Notes under the pieces: generated by a model
What the model saw: only the letters and a program-made list of their open reading frames with translations
Databases searched by the model: none
What the model was told of the DNA's origin: nothing
Made by a program: the position numbers and the translations under genes
Source: Pseudomonas quebecensis
Lineage (GTDB): Bacteria; Pseudomonadota; Gammaproteobacteria; Pseudomonadales; Pseudomonadaceae
NCBI RefSeq assembly: GCF_026410085.1
Contig: NZ_CP112866.1
Coordinates: 248,001 to 312,000, forward strand
Length of the DNA stretch: 64,000 nucleotides
Direction: 5' to 3'
Part shown: positions 9,528 to 18,227 of the stretch, in pieces
Layout of the letters: every line of letters begins with the position of its first letter
Position numbering within the stretch: the first letter of the stretch is position 1

Positions 9528-9738
9528 CCCGCGCTTTATTGCGCAGCGGGCCTGCCCCGCGCGGGCTGCTTGGCAGCCCGGACGCTCCTATCCACTCCCC
9601 CGATCCAACGCGCTGGTCCTGACCTCGGCCCGGCGTGTTTGTTTTGATTCTCTACACTCACCTCATGTGGCATTGCGCCGCAAGCGTAGTCGTGGGCGGC
9701 ATTGATGTGCGTCATGACAAACGGCATCTGGACGGCGC
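9528..9738. other. Intergenic stretch with a weak hairpin, no gene
   Basis: Between the 93-residue gene and the acyl-CoA dehydrogenase promoter I see no credible reading frame. GCCCGC at about 9529 can pair with GCGGGC at about 9546, but there is no T-run after it. The rest shows no repeat or RNA gene that I recognise. Confidence 0.5.
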
Positions 9739-9782
9739 TTGACATCCCCAGGTCGTAAACGTATGTTTCAAACACCTGTTTG
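9739..9782 (+). promoter_or_regulatory. Promoter with PsrA-type operator for the first acyl-CoA dehydrogenase
   Basis: TTGACA (9739-9744) and TATGTT (9762-9767) are 17 bp apart and form a good sigma70 promoter. Directly after the -10 box, CAAAC-ACCT-GTTTG (9769-9782) matches the published PsrA operator (G/C)AAAC(N2-4)GTTT(G/C) at every position. A repressor bound there would block the start region. PsrA is released by long-chain fatty acids, so the following gene is probably induced by them. Confidence 0.75.
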
Positions 9783-9842
9783 ACCGCCACAGCACATCCA
9801 CGCGGTTGTTCATTCCAGATACATCAGCAGAGGTTTATCGCT

Positions 9843-11648
9843 ATGCCTGACTACAAGGCCCCCTTGCGTGATATTCGCTTCGTTCGTGACGAACTGCTTG
9901 GCTATGAAGCGCACTATCAGAGCCTGCCGGCTTGCCAGGACGCTACCCCGGACATGGTCGACGCCATCCTCGAAGAAGGCGCCAAGTTTTGTGAGCAAGT
10001 GCTGGCACCGCTGAACCGCGTGGGCGACCTGGAAGGGTGCACCTGGAGTGAGTCGGGCGTTAAAACGCCAACCGGTTTCAAGGAAGCCTACAAGCAATTC
10101 GTCGAAGGCGGCTGGCCAAGCCTGGCCCATGATGTGGAGCACGGCGGCCAAGGCCTGCCGGAATCCCTGGGCCTGGCGGTCAGCGAGATGGTCGGCGAGG
10201 CCAACTGGTCGTGGGGCATGTACCCAGGCCTGTCTCACGGCGCGATGAACACCATTTCCGAGCACGGCACGCCCGAGCAGCAAGAGGCGTACCTGACCAA
10301 GCTGGTGTCGGGCGAATGGACCGGCACCATGTGCCTGACCGAGCCGCACTGCGGCACCGACCTGGGCATGCTGCGCACCAAGGCCGAGCCTCAGGCCGAC
10401 GGTTCCTACAAAGTCACCGGCACCAAAATCTTCATCTCGGCCGGTGAACACGACATGGCCGATAACATCGTGCACATCGTGCTGGCTCGCCTGCCGGACG
10501 CACCGGCCGGCACCAAAGGCATCTCGCTGTTCATCGTGCCCAAGTTCCTGCCCAACGCCGATGGCTCGATCGGCCAGCGCAATGCGGTGAGCTGTGGTTC
10601 CCTGGAACATAAGATGGGCATCCACGGCAACGCCACCTGCGTGATGAACTTCGATGCGGCCACCGGTTACCTGATCGGCCCGGCCAACAAAGGCTTGAAC
10701 TGCATGTTCACCTTTATGAACACCGCTCGCCTGGGCACTGCGCTGCAAGGCCTGGCTCACGCTGAAATCGGCTTCCAGGGCGGCCTGAAATACGCCCGCG
10801 ATCGCCTGCAAATGCGTTCCCTGACCGGCCCGAAAGCCCCGGACAAGGCCGCCGACCCAATCATCGTGCACCCTGATGTGCGCCGCATGCTGCTGACCAT
10901 GAAAGCCTTCGCCGAAGGCAACCGTGCGATGGTGTACTTCACGGCCAAGCAAGTGGACATCGTCAAGTACGGCACCGACGACGAAGCCAAGAAACAGGCC
11001 GACGGCCTGCTGGCCTTCATGACCCCGATCGCCAAGGCCTTCATGACCGAAGTCGGTTTTGAAGCGGCCAACCACGGCGTGCAGATCTACGGCGGTCACG
11101 GTTTCATCGCCGAGTGGGGCATGGAGCAGAACGTGCGCGACAGCCGCATTTCGATGCTGTACGAAGGCACCACCGGCATCCAGGCCCTGGACCTGCTCGG
11201 CCGCAAAGTGCTGATGACCCAAGGCGAAGCGCTCAAGGGCTTCACCAAGATCGTGCACAAGTTCTGCCAGGCCAACGAAGGCAACGAAGCGGTCAGCGAG
11301 TTCGTCGCGCCGTTGGCGGCGTTGAACAAAGAGTGGGGCGAATTGACCATGAAGGTCGGCATGGCGGCGATGAAAGATCGTGAAGAAGTCGGTGCCGCGT
11401 CGGTGGACTACCTGATGTACTCCGGCTACGCCTGCCTGGCCTACTTCTGGGCCGACATGGCACGCCTGGCCGCCGAGAAACTGGCTGCCGGCACCACCGA
11501 AGAGGCGTTCTACACCGCCAAGCTGCAGACCGCGCGCTTCTACTTCCAGCGTATCCTGCCACGCACCCGTACCCACGTGGCGACCATGCTGTCGGGCGCC
11601 AGCAACCTGATGGACATGAAAGAAGAAAACTTCGGCCTGGCTTACTAA
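9843..11648 (+). CDS. Acyl-CoA dehydrogenase (FadE-type), paralogue 1
   Basis: The 601-residue flavoenzyme performs the first oxidation of beta-oxidation. It shows the FAD/substrate blocks [29 protein letters not shown] and the catalytic-glutamate motif [12 protein letters not shown], and it carries the extra C-terminal domain of the long bacterial type. I start at the ATG 9843 ([13 protein letters not shown]) because both paralogues downstream begin the same way and no ribosome site supports the upstream start. Position next to the biotin operon matches, from memory, PA0506-PA0508 of P. aeruginosa, where two members were named fadE1 and fadE2. Substrate chain length cannot be read from the sequence. 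Confidence 0.93.
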   Translation: MPDYKAPLRDIRFVRDELLGYEAHYQSLPACQDATPDMVDAILEEGAKFCEQVLAPLNRVGDLEGCTWSESGVKTPTGFKEAYKQFVEGGWPSLAHDVEHGGQGLPESLGLAVSEMVGEANWSWGMYPGLSHGAMNTISEHGTPEQQEAYLTKLVSGEWTGTMCLTEPHCGTDLGMLRTKAEPQADGSYKVTGTKIFISAGEHDMADNIVHIVLARLPDAPAGTKGISLFIVPKFLPNADGSIGQRNAVSCGSLEHKMGIHGNATCVMNFDAATGYLIGPANKGLNCMFTFMNTARLGTALQGLAHAEIGFQGGLKYARDRLQMRSLTGPKAPDKAADPIIVHPDVRRMLLTMKAFAEGNRAMVYFTAKQVDIVKYGTDDEAKKQADGLLAFMTPIAKAFMTEVGFEAANHGVQIYGGHGFIAEWGMEQNVRDSRISMLYEGTTGIQALDLLGRKVLMTQGEALKGFTKIVHKFCQANEGNEAVSEFVAPLAALNKEWGELTMKVGMAAMKDREEVGAASVDYLMYSGYACLAYFWADMARLAAEKLAAGTTEEAFYTAKLQTARFYFQRILPRTRTHVATMLSGASNLMDMKEENFGLAY

Positions 11649-11670
11649 GCCTTACCGGGTTACTTCCAAT

Positions 11671-11706
11671 GCCGCCGCTTCCCCTGGGGAGCGGCGGTTT
11701 TTTTTG
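11671..11706 (+). terminator. Rho-independent terminator after acyl-CoA dehydrogenase 1
   Basis: CCGCCGCT at 11672-11679 pairs with AGCGGCGG at 11690-11697, extended by CCCC/GGGG with one bulged T, and the stem is followed by eight T residues. It lies 22 bp after the stop codon. Confidence 0.92.
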
Positions 11707-11853
11707 CCTGATAAAAAACGCAGCTTATCGCTCAGGGAATGCGCAGGCCTGCCGTTAAAGTGATGGCAATGTGATACATGTCGAACAGGGTGTGCTTAAC
11801 TGTTCGCGCTAAGGCGAAGTGCCATTACTTTTCTGCGGGTCGGAGCTTTACCC

Positions 11854-13143
11854 TTGTCACGCGTGTCCGCTGTCCGTTTCAGCCATTTCCTTCCGTCATT
11901 GCTGCTATTGCTGGCCGGGCTCTCGGCTGCGTACGTCAAGGACCTCAACGTCTTCTTCACCTCGCTGTTCAACGTATTGCCGACCCTGGTGCTGTTGCTC
12001 GGTGGTTCGTACTGCGCGGTGTACCGCCGCCAGCGCGAACTGTTTTTGATGATCACGGTGTACGTCGCTTACTTCCTGCTCGACACCCAGACTGATTTTT
12101 ATCGCGACAACGGCCGCGTGCGCGAAGACGCGGCGGTGGTGTTTCATCTGTGCTGCCTGCTATTGCCGTTACTGTTCAGCATCTACGCGCTGTGGCAGGA
12201 AAAAACCCACTTGTTCCGCGACTTTGTCGCACGTTGCGCGGTGCTGCTGGCTGTCGGCAGTGTCGCGTTGGCGCTGGAGCAAAGTTATCCCCAGGCGCTG
12301 TTGAACTGGCTGGCGGAAATTCGCTGGCCGGTGCTGCATGGCAACTGGATGAGCCTGATTCAACTGTCGTATCCGATGTTCCTGATCGGTTTTGTCACCC
12401 TCGCGGCGCAGTACTGGTACCAGCCACGTCCCTTGCATGCGGCGCAACTGGTAGGCGTGATGGGGTTGTTCTGGATGCTGCCGCAAACCTTCATCCTGCC
12501 GTTCACCCTGAACATCATGTGCAGCCAGGTCATGCTGATGATTGCGGCCGGCGTGGCCCATGAGGCCTATCAAATGGCATTCCGTGACGAACTGACCGGT
12601 CTGCCGGGGCGACGCGCCCTCAATGAGCGCATGCAGCGCCTGGGGCGCAACTATGTGCTGGCGATGACCGATGTCGATCACTTCAAGCGGTTCAACGACA
12701 CCCACGGCCATGATGTCGGCGACCAGGTGCTGCGCCTGGTGGCGAGCAAGCTGTCCAAGGTCAATGGTGGCGGGCGCGCTTACCGTTACGGCGGCGAAGA
12801 GTTTGCCGTGGTGTTCGCCGGCAAGACCCTGGACGAATGCATGCCGCATCTGGAGGAGATCCGCGAGATCGTCGCCAACTACGATATCAAGCTGCGCAAC
12901 TCGGACCGCCCGCAGGATGACCAGCAGGGTCGCCAACGCCGGGCGGGCAGTGGGGCGTCGAGTGTTTCGGTGACGGTCAGCATCGGCGTCGCCGAGCGCC
13001 AGGTTGAGCAGCGTACGCCCGAAGAGGTGCTCAAATCCGCCGACCAGGCACTGTACGCAGCGAAGGGCGCGGGGCGTAACTGCGTGGTCGCGGCCGGGCA
13101 GAACCGTCGTGGCGCGGTGCGCATGCAGAGCGCTGCCGGTTGA
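11854..13143 (+). CDS. Membrane-anchored diguanylate cyclase (GGDEF)
   Basis: The 429-residue protein has about six hydrophobic segments in residues 1-240, then a GGDEF domain beginning at RDELTGLPGRRAL, with the metal/GTP region MTDVDHFKRFNDTHGHDVGD and an active-site loop YRYGGEEFAVVF (GGEEF, an active variant). An insertion of about 25 charged residues (near PQDDQQGRQRRAGSG) precedes the last strand VTVSIGVAE. The start is a TTG at 11854. I see no inhibitory RxxD site directly before the loop. It makes c-di-GMP in response to an unknown membrane signal. It interrupts the row of acyl-CoA dehydrogenase genes. Confidence 0.9.
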   Translation: MSRVSAVRFSHFLPSLLLLLAGLSAAYVKDLNVFFTSLFNVLPTLVLLLGGSYCAVYRRQRELFLMITVYVAYFLLDTQTDFYRDNGRVREDAAVVFHLCCLLLPLLFSIYALWQEKTHLFRDFVARCAVLLAVGSVALALEQSYPQALLNWLAEIRWPVLHGNWMSLIQLSYPMFLIGFVTLAAQYWYQPRPLHAAQLVGVMGLFWMLPQTFILPFTLNIMCSQVMLMIAAGVAHEAYQMAFRDELTGLPGRRALNERMQRLGRNYVLAMTDVDHFKRFNDTHGHDVGDQVLRLVASKLSKVNGGGRAYRYGGEEFAVVFAGKTLDECMPHLEEIREIVANYDIKLRNSDRPQDDQQGRQRRAGSGASSVSVTVSIGVAERQVEQRTPEEVLKSADQALYAAKGAGRNCVVAAGQNRRGAVRMQSAAG

Positions 13144-13233
13144 CTGATGGCGGTGTATTCAGCGGCCCTACAGTGATTGAACGAGGCGCGGGCCGGCAGT
13201 AGGTTGGAGCCATCTGCCGCCGGAGACATCGCC

Positions 13234-15006
13234 ATGCCTGAGTACAAAGCTCCCCTGCGCGACATGCGCTTTCTGATCGACAACGTATTTGATTTCCACG
13301 GCCACTACGCCGCATTGGGCGCGACGGACGCGAGCCCGGATATGGTCAGTGCAATCCTTGAAGAGGGTGCGAAATTCTGTGAGAACGTGCTGTCGCCCCT
13401 CAACCGCAGCGGCGATGAAGAGGGCTGCCACTTCGACAATGGTGTGGTGACCACACCCAAAGGCTTCAAGCAAGCCTTCGCCCAGTACGTGGAAGGCGGC
13501 TGGCACGGAGTAGCGGCCGACCCGGCCTACGGCGGCCAGGGCTTGCCGCAGTCCCTGGGCCTGGTGCTCAGCGAGATGATCGGCTCCAGCAATACCTCGT
13601 GGGGCATGTACCCAGGCCTGACCCACGGCGCCATGTCGGCGATTCACGCCCACGGCACGGCCGAGCAGAAGGACACCTACCTGAGCAAGCTCACCGCCGG
13701 CGAATGGACCGGCACCATGTGCCTGACCGAGGCCCATTGCGGCACCGACCTGGGCCTGATCAAGACCCGCGCCGTGCCCCAGGCCGATGGCAGCTATGCC
13801 GTCACCGGCAGCAAAATCTTCATCTCGGCCGGCGAGCACGACCTGAGCGCCAATATCATCCATCTGGTGCTGGCCAAGCTGCCGGACGCGCCGGCGGGCA
13901 CCAAAGGTATTTCGTTGTTTATCGTGCCCAAGTTCCACGCCGATTCCGGCGAGCGCAACGCGGTGCACTGCGGCTCCATCGAACACAAAATGGGCATCAA
14001 GGCATCGGCCACGTGCGTGCTCAACTTCGATGGCGCCAAAGGCTTCCTGATCGGTGAGGCCAACAAAGGCCTTAACTGCATGTTCACCATGATGAACCAC
14101 GCGCGACTGGGCACCGGCATGCAAGGCCTGTGCAACGGCGAGGCGAGTTTCCAGGGCGCCATCAAGTACGCCAATGACCGCCTGCAGATGCGCTCGCTGA
14201 CCGGCGCCAAAGCCCCGGACAAAGCCGCCGACCCGATCATCGTGCACGCCGACGTGCGACGCATGCTGCTGACCATGAAAGCCTTCAACGAAGGCAATCG
14301 CGCACTGGCCTATTTCACCGCGCAGCTGCTGGACACCGCCCATCTGAGCGACGATGCCGCCCAGCGCCAGGAAGCTGAAGACCTGCTGGCCTTTCTGACA
14401 CCGATCTGCAAGGCCTTCATGACCGATACCGGGTTGGAGGTGACCAACCTCGGCATGCAGATCTTCGGCGGCCACGGCTACATTCGCGAATGGGGCATGG
14501 AGCAACTGGCACGGGATGCACGCATCGCGCCGATCTATGAGGGCACCAACGGCATCCAGGCCCTCGACCTGCTGGGCCGCAAGGTGCTTGGCAGCCAAGG
14601 CAGGCTGCTGCGCGGGTTTACCAAAGTGGTGCATAAGTTTTGCGCCGCGAATGCCGAGCACCCGCAATTCAACGCGTCTGTGGCGCAGCTCAATCACCTG
14701 AACCAGGACTGGGGCGAGCTGACCACCAAGGTGGGTATGGCCGCGATGAAGAACCCGGACGAAGTGGGCGCGGCGGCTGTGGATTACTTGATGTACAGCG
14801 GCTACATCATCCTCGCCTATCTGTGGTTGCGCATGGCCATTGCCGCGCAGGCCCACAGCGACGGTGAGTTCGCCAAGGCCAAGCTGGCCACCTGCGAGTT
14901 CTACTTTAAACGCCTGTTGCCGCGTACCTCCACCCATCGCGCGGCCGTGGAAGCAGGCAGTGACTGCCTGATGAGTCTGCCTGCGGAGGCATTTCTGCCT
15001 GGATGA
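13234..15006 (+). CDS. Acyl-CoA dehydrogenase (FadE-type), paralogue 2
   Basis: The 590-residue protein starts at ATG 13234 (MPEYKAPLRDMRF) and is collinear with paralogue 1, with [29 protein letters not shown] and the catalytic IYEGTNGIQALD. It is eleven residues shorter, partly by the loss of a segment in the FIVPKFHADSGERN region. It lies 90 bp after the diguanylate cyclase gene and 119 bp before paralogue 3. No PsrA-type operator was found in its leader, so it may be expressed differently from paralogue 1. Confidence 0.92.
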   Translation: MPEYKAPLRDMRFLIDNVFDFHGHYAALGATDASPDMVSAILEEGAKFCENVLSPLNRSGDEEGCHFDNGVVTTPKGFKQAFAQYVEGGWHGVAADPAYGGQGLPQSLGLVLSEMIGSSNTSWGMYPGLTHGAMSAIHAHGTAEQKDTYLSKLTAGEWTGTMCLTEAHCGTDLGLIKTRAVPQADGSYAVTGSKIFISAGEHDLSANIIHLVLAKLPDAPAGTKGISLFIVPKFHADSGERNAVHCGSIEHKMGIKASATCVLNFDGAKGFLIGEANKGLNCMFTMMNHARLGTGMQGLCNGEASFQGAIKYANDRLQMRSLTGAKAPDKAADPIIVHADVRRMLLTMKAFNEGNRALAYFTAQLLDTAHLSDDAAQRQEAEDLLAFLTPICKAFMTDTGLEVTNLGMQIFGGHGYIREWGMEQLARDARIAPIYEGTNGIQALDLLGRKVLGSQGRLLRGFTKVVHKFCAANAEHPQFNASVAQLNHLNQDWGELTTKVGMAAMKNPDEVGAAAVDYLMYSGYIILAYLWLRMAIAAQAHSDGEFAKAKLATCEFYFKRLLPRTSTHRAAVEAGSDCLMSLPAEAFLPG

Positions 15007-15125
15007 CTTAAAAATACCAATCAGTCACAAGTGGACCCTATGTGTCTCAAAAGTTGTTCGGTTACACTCGGGGCCTGTAAAACCGATCCTACCGAATCAC
15101 TTTTTACGTTCTAACGAGGTTTGCC

Positions 15126-16904
15126 ATGGCTGATTACAAAGCGCCGCTGCGGGATATGCGCTTCGTCCTCAACGAAGTGTTCGAGGTTGCCGACACGTGG
15201 GCCCAACTGCCGGCATTGGCGGACAGCGTGGACGCCGAAACCGTTGAGGCGATCCTCGAAGAAGCCGGCAAAGTCACTGCCAAATCCATCGCCCCGCTCA
15301 GTCGCGGCGGCGATGAGCAGGGCTGCCGCTGGGCGGACACGGTGGTGTCCACCCCGGATGGTTTTCCACAGGCCTACAAAACCTACGCCGAAGGCGGTTG
15401 GGTGGGGGTGGGCGGCGATCCTGCGTTTGGCGGGATGGGCATGCCCAAGGCAGTGTCGGCCCAGGTTGAAGAGATGATCAACTCGTCGAGCCTGGCCTTC
15501 GGCCTGTACCCGATGCTGACCTCCGGCGCCTGCGTGTCGATTGCGACTCACGCCACCGAAACGCTCAAGGCCACTTACCTGCCGAAAATGTATTCGGGCG
15601 AGTGGGCCGGTTCCATGTGCCTCACCGAAGCCCACGCCGGCACCGACCTGGGGATTATTCGTACCAAAGCCGAGCCGCAGGCGGACGGTTCCTACAAGGT
15701 CAGCGGAACCAAGATCTTTATCACCGGCGGTGAACACGATCTGACCGAAAATATCATCCACCTGGTGCTGGCCAAGTTGCCTGACGCCCCGGCCGGGCCC
15801 AAGGGCATCTCGCTGTTCCTGGTGCCCAAGTTCATGGTCAATGCCGATGGCAGCCTGGGTGCGCGTAACCCGGTGAGCTGCGGTTCCATCGAGCACAAGA
15901 TGGGTATCCAGGCCTCCGCCACCTGCGTGATGAATTTCGACGAAGCCGTGGGTTACCTGGTGGGCGAGCCTAACCGTGGTTTGGCGGCGATGTTCACGAT
16001 GATGAACTACGAGCGCCTGGGCGTTGGTATCCAAGGCCTGGCATCCGGTGAGCGTTCCTACCAGAACGCCATCGAGTACGCGCGTGACCGCTTGCAGAGC
16101 CGCGCGCCGACCGGCGCCCAGGCCAAGGACAAAGTGGCTGATCCGATTATCGTCCACCCCGACGTGCGTCGCATGCTGCTGACCATGAAAGCGTCGAACG
16201 AAGGTGGTCGTGCGTTCTCCACCTACGTGGCGACTCAACTGGATATCGCCAAGTTCAGCGACGACGCCGCAGCCCGCGAGCGCGCCGACAACCTGGTGGC
16301 CTTGCTCACACCGGTGGCCAAGGCGTTTCTCAGCGACCTGGGCCTGGAAACCACCGTTCTTGGCCAGCAGGTGTTTGGTGGCCACGGTTACATCCGCGAA
16401 TGGGGCCAGGAGCAACTGGTGCGCGATGTGCGTATTACGCAGATCTACGAAGGCACCAATGGCATCCAGGCCCTGGACTTGATGGGACGCAAGATCGTCG
16501 GCAGTGGCGGCGCGTTCTACCGCTTGTTTGCCGACGAAATCCGCCAGTTCACCGCCAACGCCGGGTCTGAGCTGGGCGAATTCATCCGCCCGCTGAATGC
16601 GGCGGTGGATAACCTGGATGAGTTGACCGCCTGGGTGCTTGATCGCGCCAAGACCAACCCCAACGAAATCGGCGCGGCGTCGGTGGAGTATTTGCATGCG
16701 TTTGGTTACATGGCGTATGCCTACATGTGGGCGCGCATGGCCAAGGCCGCGTGGGGCAAGGAGGGCGAAGACGATTTCTACGCCAGCAAACTGGGCACCG
16801 CGCGCTTCTACTTTGCGCGCCTGTTGCCGCGTATCCACTCGTTGAGTGCGTCGGTAAAAGCCGGGAGCGAATCGCTGTTTTTGCTGGATGAAGCCCAGTT
16901 CTAA
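15126..16904 (+). CDS. Acyl-CoA dehydrogenase (FadE-type), paralogue 3
   Basis: The 592-residue flavoenzyme ([20 protein letters not shown]) has AGSMCLTEAHAGTDLG, GTKIFITGGEHDL and the catalytic-glutamate motif IYEGTNGIQALD. It differs from paralogues 1 and 2 at the cysteine-to-alanine change in the CLTEAHAG block and in its C-terminal domain, so its substrate range probably differs. An ACGAGG ribosome site precedes the ATG. rsmY begins about 90 bp after its stop codon. Confidence 0.93.
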   Translation: MADYKAPLRDMRFVLNEVFEVADTWAQLPALADSVDAETVEAILEEAGKVTAKSIAPLSRGGDEQGCRWADTVVSTPDGFPQAYKTYAEGGWVGVGGDPAFGGMGMPKAVSAQVEEMINSSSLAFGLYPMLTSGACVSIATHATETLKATYLPKMYSGEWAGSMCLTEAHAGTDLGIIRTKAEPQADGSYKVSGTKIFITGGEHDLTENIIHLVLAKLPDAPAGPKGISLFLVPKFMVNADGSLGARNPVSCGSIEHKMGIQASATCVMNFDEAVGYLVGEPNRGLAAMFTMMNYERLGVGIQGLASGERSYQNAIEYARDRLQSRAPTGAQAKDKVADPIIVHPDVRRMLLTMKASNEGGRAFSTYVATQLDIAKFSDDAAARERADNLVALLTPVAKAFLSDLGLETTVLGQQVFGGHGYIREWGQEQLVRDVRITQIYEGTNGIQALDLMGRKIVGSGGAFYRLFADEIRQFTANAGSELGEFIRPLNAAVDNLDELTAWVLDRAKTNPNEIGAASVEYLHAFGYMAYAYMWARMAKAAWGKEGEDDFYASKLGTARFYFARLLPRIHSLSASVKAGSESLFLLDEAQF

Positions 16905-16918
16905 AGGCGTGGAGGGCG

Positions 16919-16936
16919 TGTAAGCAATCTCTTACA
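16919..16936 (+). promoter_or_regulatory. GacA upstream activating sequence of rsmY
   Basis: TGTAAG-CAATCT-CTTACA is a perfect copy of the GacA binding palindrome TGTAAGN6CTTACA known from rsm sRNA promoters. A -10-like GATAAT at 16980-16985 lies 44 bp after it, and no good -35 box is present, as is usual for GacA-activated sRNA genes. Confidence 0.93.
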
Positions 16937-16991
16937 TGACGTGCTGCTAATCGTCCTCTATCGCCACATTGGATCCATCGATAATCTACTT

Positions 16992-17115
16992 CACATGGAC
17001 GTCGCGCAGGAAGCGCAAAGCAACAACACGGACACGTAGGATTCTGCCAGGACGGCGGAGTGAAATGGATGTCAGGGAAACAGTCTGCAAAGCCCCGCTT
17101 CGGCGGGGTTTTCTT
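16992..17115 (+). ncRNA. rsmY: RsmY-type small RNA (sequesters RsmA/CsrA)
   Basis: About 120 nt of non-coding sequence start 6-7 nt after the GATAAT box and end in a terminator. It contains eight GGA triplets (16997, 17009, 17030, 17039, 17050, 17057, 17067, 17076), several in predicted hairpin loops such as GCGCAGGAAGCGC, which is the form RsmA proteins bind. A perfect GacA site lies upstream. The neighbourhood (acyl-CoA dehydrogenases before, class III aminotransferase after) fits rsmY rather than rsmX or rsmZ. The exact 5' end is an estimate. Confidence 0.88.
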
Positions 17116-17116
17116 T
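17091..17116 (+). terminator. Terminator of rsmY
   Basis: GCCCCGC (17092-17098) and GCGGGG (17103-17107) form a tight UUCG-type hairpin followed by TTTTCTTTT. It also lies just beyond the stop codon of the convergent LysR gene, for which it is a weaker terminator. Confidence 0.9.
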
Positions 17117-17130
17117 TGCCCGCGAAAAAG

Positions 17131-18030
17131 TCAGGCCGGCGTCTGCGGGGCGTTCATCACGTCTTCGAGCAAGGTGCGCAGCAAGGCCATCGTTGCCTGC
17201 TGGCGCTGCACATCACGGCACACCAACCCGACTTTGAGCGGCACCCGTGGTTCGCTCAAGGGTTTCCATAGCAGTGACTGACTGTTGTGCTCATCCTGGG
17301 AGCGTCCCGGCAGCACCGTCGCCAGCCGCGTATGAGGCAAGCTGTCGAGAATCCCCACCATGGTATTGAGCTCGGCCTGCACCTGCGGACGCCGTCCGAG
17401 GTTGGCGAGCTGGCCTTGCCAGATCTGCCGAATCTGAAACTCCTCCCCCAGCAGCAACATCGGCAACTCAGCCGCCTGCTTCAACGAGACCTTTTTGAAT
17501 TCCCGCAAAGGATGGTCCTCGGGGATGACCACTTTCAGCTCATCTTCGTACAGCAACACGCCTTGCAACCCAGGCTGACGTGGCGGCAGGTAGCTGATGC
17601 CGATGTCCAGCGAGCCGTTGAGCAGGCGCCGTTCAATTTCCAGCCCGGTCAATTCATAGATCTGCACCACCAGGTGCGGTTGGGCTTTGCGCACCCGTTC
17701 GAGCATCTGCGGCACCAGGCTGGTGTGCACGGTCTGCAGCACACCGATGGCCAACGTGCGCAATGCCTGGCCTTTGAAGTGACGCAACGCTTCGACGGCG
17801 TGCTGCATGCCATCGATCAACGGCAGTGCATGGTTGTAGAGCGTGTGCGCTGCCAGGGTTGGCAGCAGGCGTTTGCTGCTGCGCTCGAACAGGCTGACGT
17901 CCAGGTGCTGCTCCAAATGACGGATCTGCTGTGACAACGCCGGTTGGGAAATCGACAGGCGTTCTGCAGCCCGGCCCACATGGCCTTCTTCATACACCGC
18001 GACGAAATAACGCAGTTGCTTAAAATCCAT
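17131..18030 (-). CDS. LysR-family transcriptional regulator
   Basis: The 299-residue protein has a typical LysR winged helix (MDFKQLRYFVAVYEEGHVGR, then ERLSISQPALSQQIRHLEQHL) and an effector domain beginning near RTLAIGVLQTVHTSLVPQML. The subfamily looks like the BenM/CbnR type, but I cannot name an effector. It is divergent from the class III aminotransferase gene at 18228, and the 197-bp space between them is the probable target. Confidence 0.92.
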   Translation of the reverse strand: MDFKQLRYFVAVYEEGHVGRAAERLSISQPALSQQIRHLEQHLDVSLFERSSKRLLPTLAAHTLYNHALPLIDGMQHAVEALRHFKGQALRTLAIGVLQTVHTSLVPQMLERVRKAQPHLVVQIYELTGLEIERRLLNGSLDIGISYLPPRQPGLQGVLLYEDELKVVIPEDHPLREFKKVSLKQAAELPMLLLGEEFQIRQIWQGQLANLGRRPQVQAELNTMVGILDSLPHTRLATVLPGRSQDEHNSQSLLWKPLSEPRVPLKVGLVCRDVQRQQATMALLRTLLEDVMNAPQTPA

Positions 18031-18178
18031 AAGGTTTGCTTATCGAAAAAGCTGGAAAAACGAAATGGCCCAGGGCCCTCGAGACGCCTAGTCTAGCGCC
18101 TATTCGCAGGGCTTACAGGGCCGAATCGAGCAATGAACAGCGTTCACGTTGATAGCGTTTATATAGGCAACTCAAAAA

Positions 18179-18222
18179 ACCTCCAGCCCGTGGGTGGGCA
18201 AGGTTCACTTGCCGCTGGAGGT
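18179..18222 (+). promoter_or_regulatory. RNA hairpin that buries the ribosome binding site of the aminotransferase gene
   Basis: ACCTCCAGC (18179-18187) is perfectly complementary to GCTGGAGGT (18214-18222), and inside it GGCAAG (18197-18202) pairs with CTTGCC (18208-18213) around a 5-nt loop. The right arm contains the Shine-Dalgarno sequence GGAGG (18217-18221) six bases before the GTG start at 18228. A folded leader would therefore keep ribosomes off until something opens it. Confidence 0.7.
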
Positions 18223-18227
18223 GAAGT

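Noticed and set aside
11770..11790. Sigma54 promoter (TGGCAATGTGATACATG) before the diguanylate cyclase gene
   Set aside because: The -12 GC element is absent and the spacing does not fit.
9810..16838. Three long minus-strand frames (about 575-589 codons) opposite the acyl-CoA dehydrogenases
   Set aside because: They mirror the three paralogues, resemble no protein family and result from stop-poor antisense of GC-rich genes.
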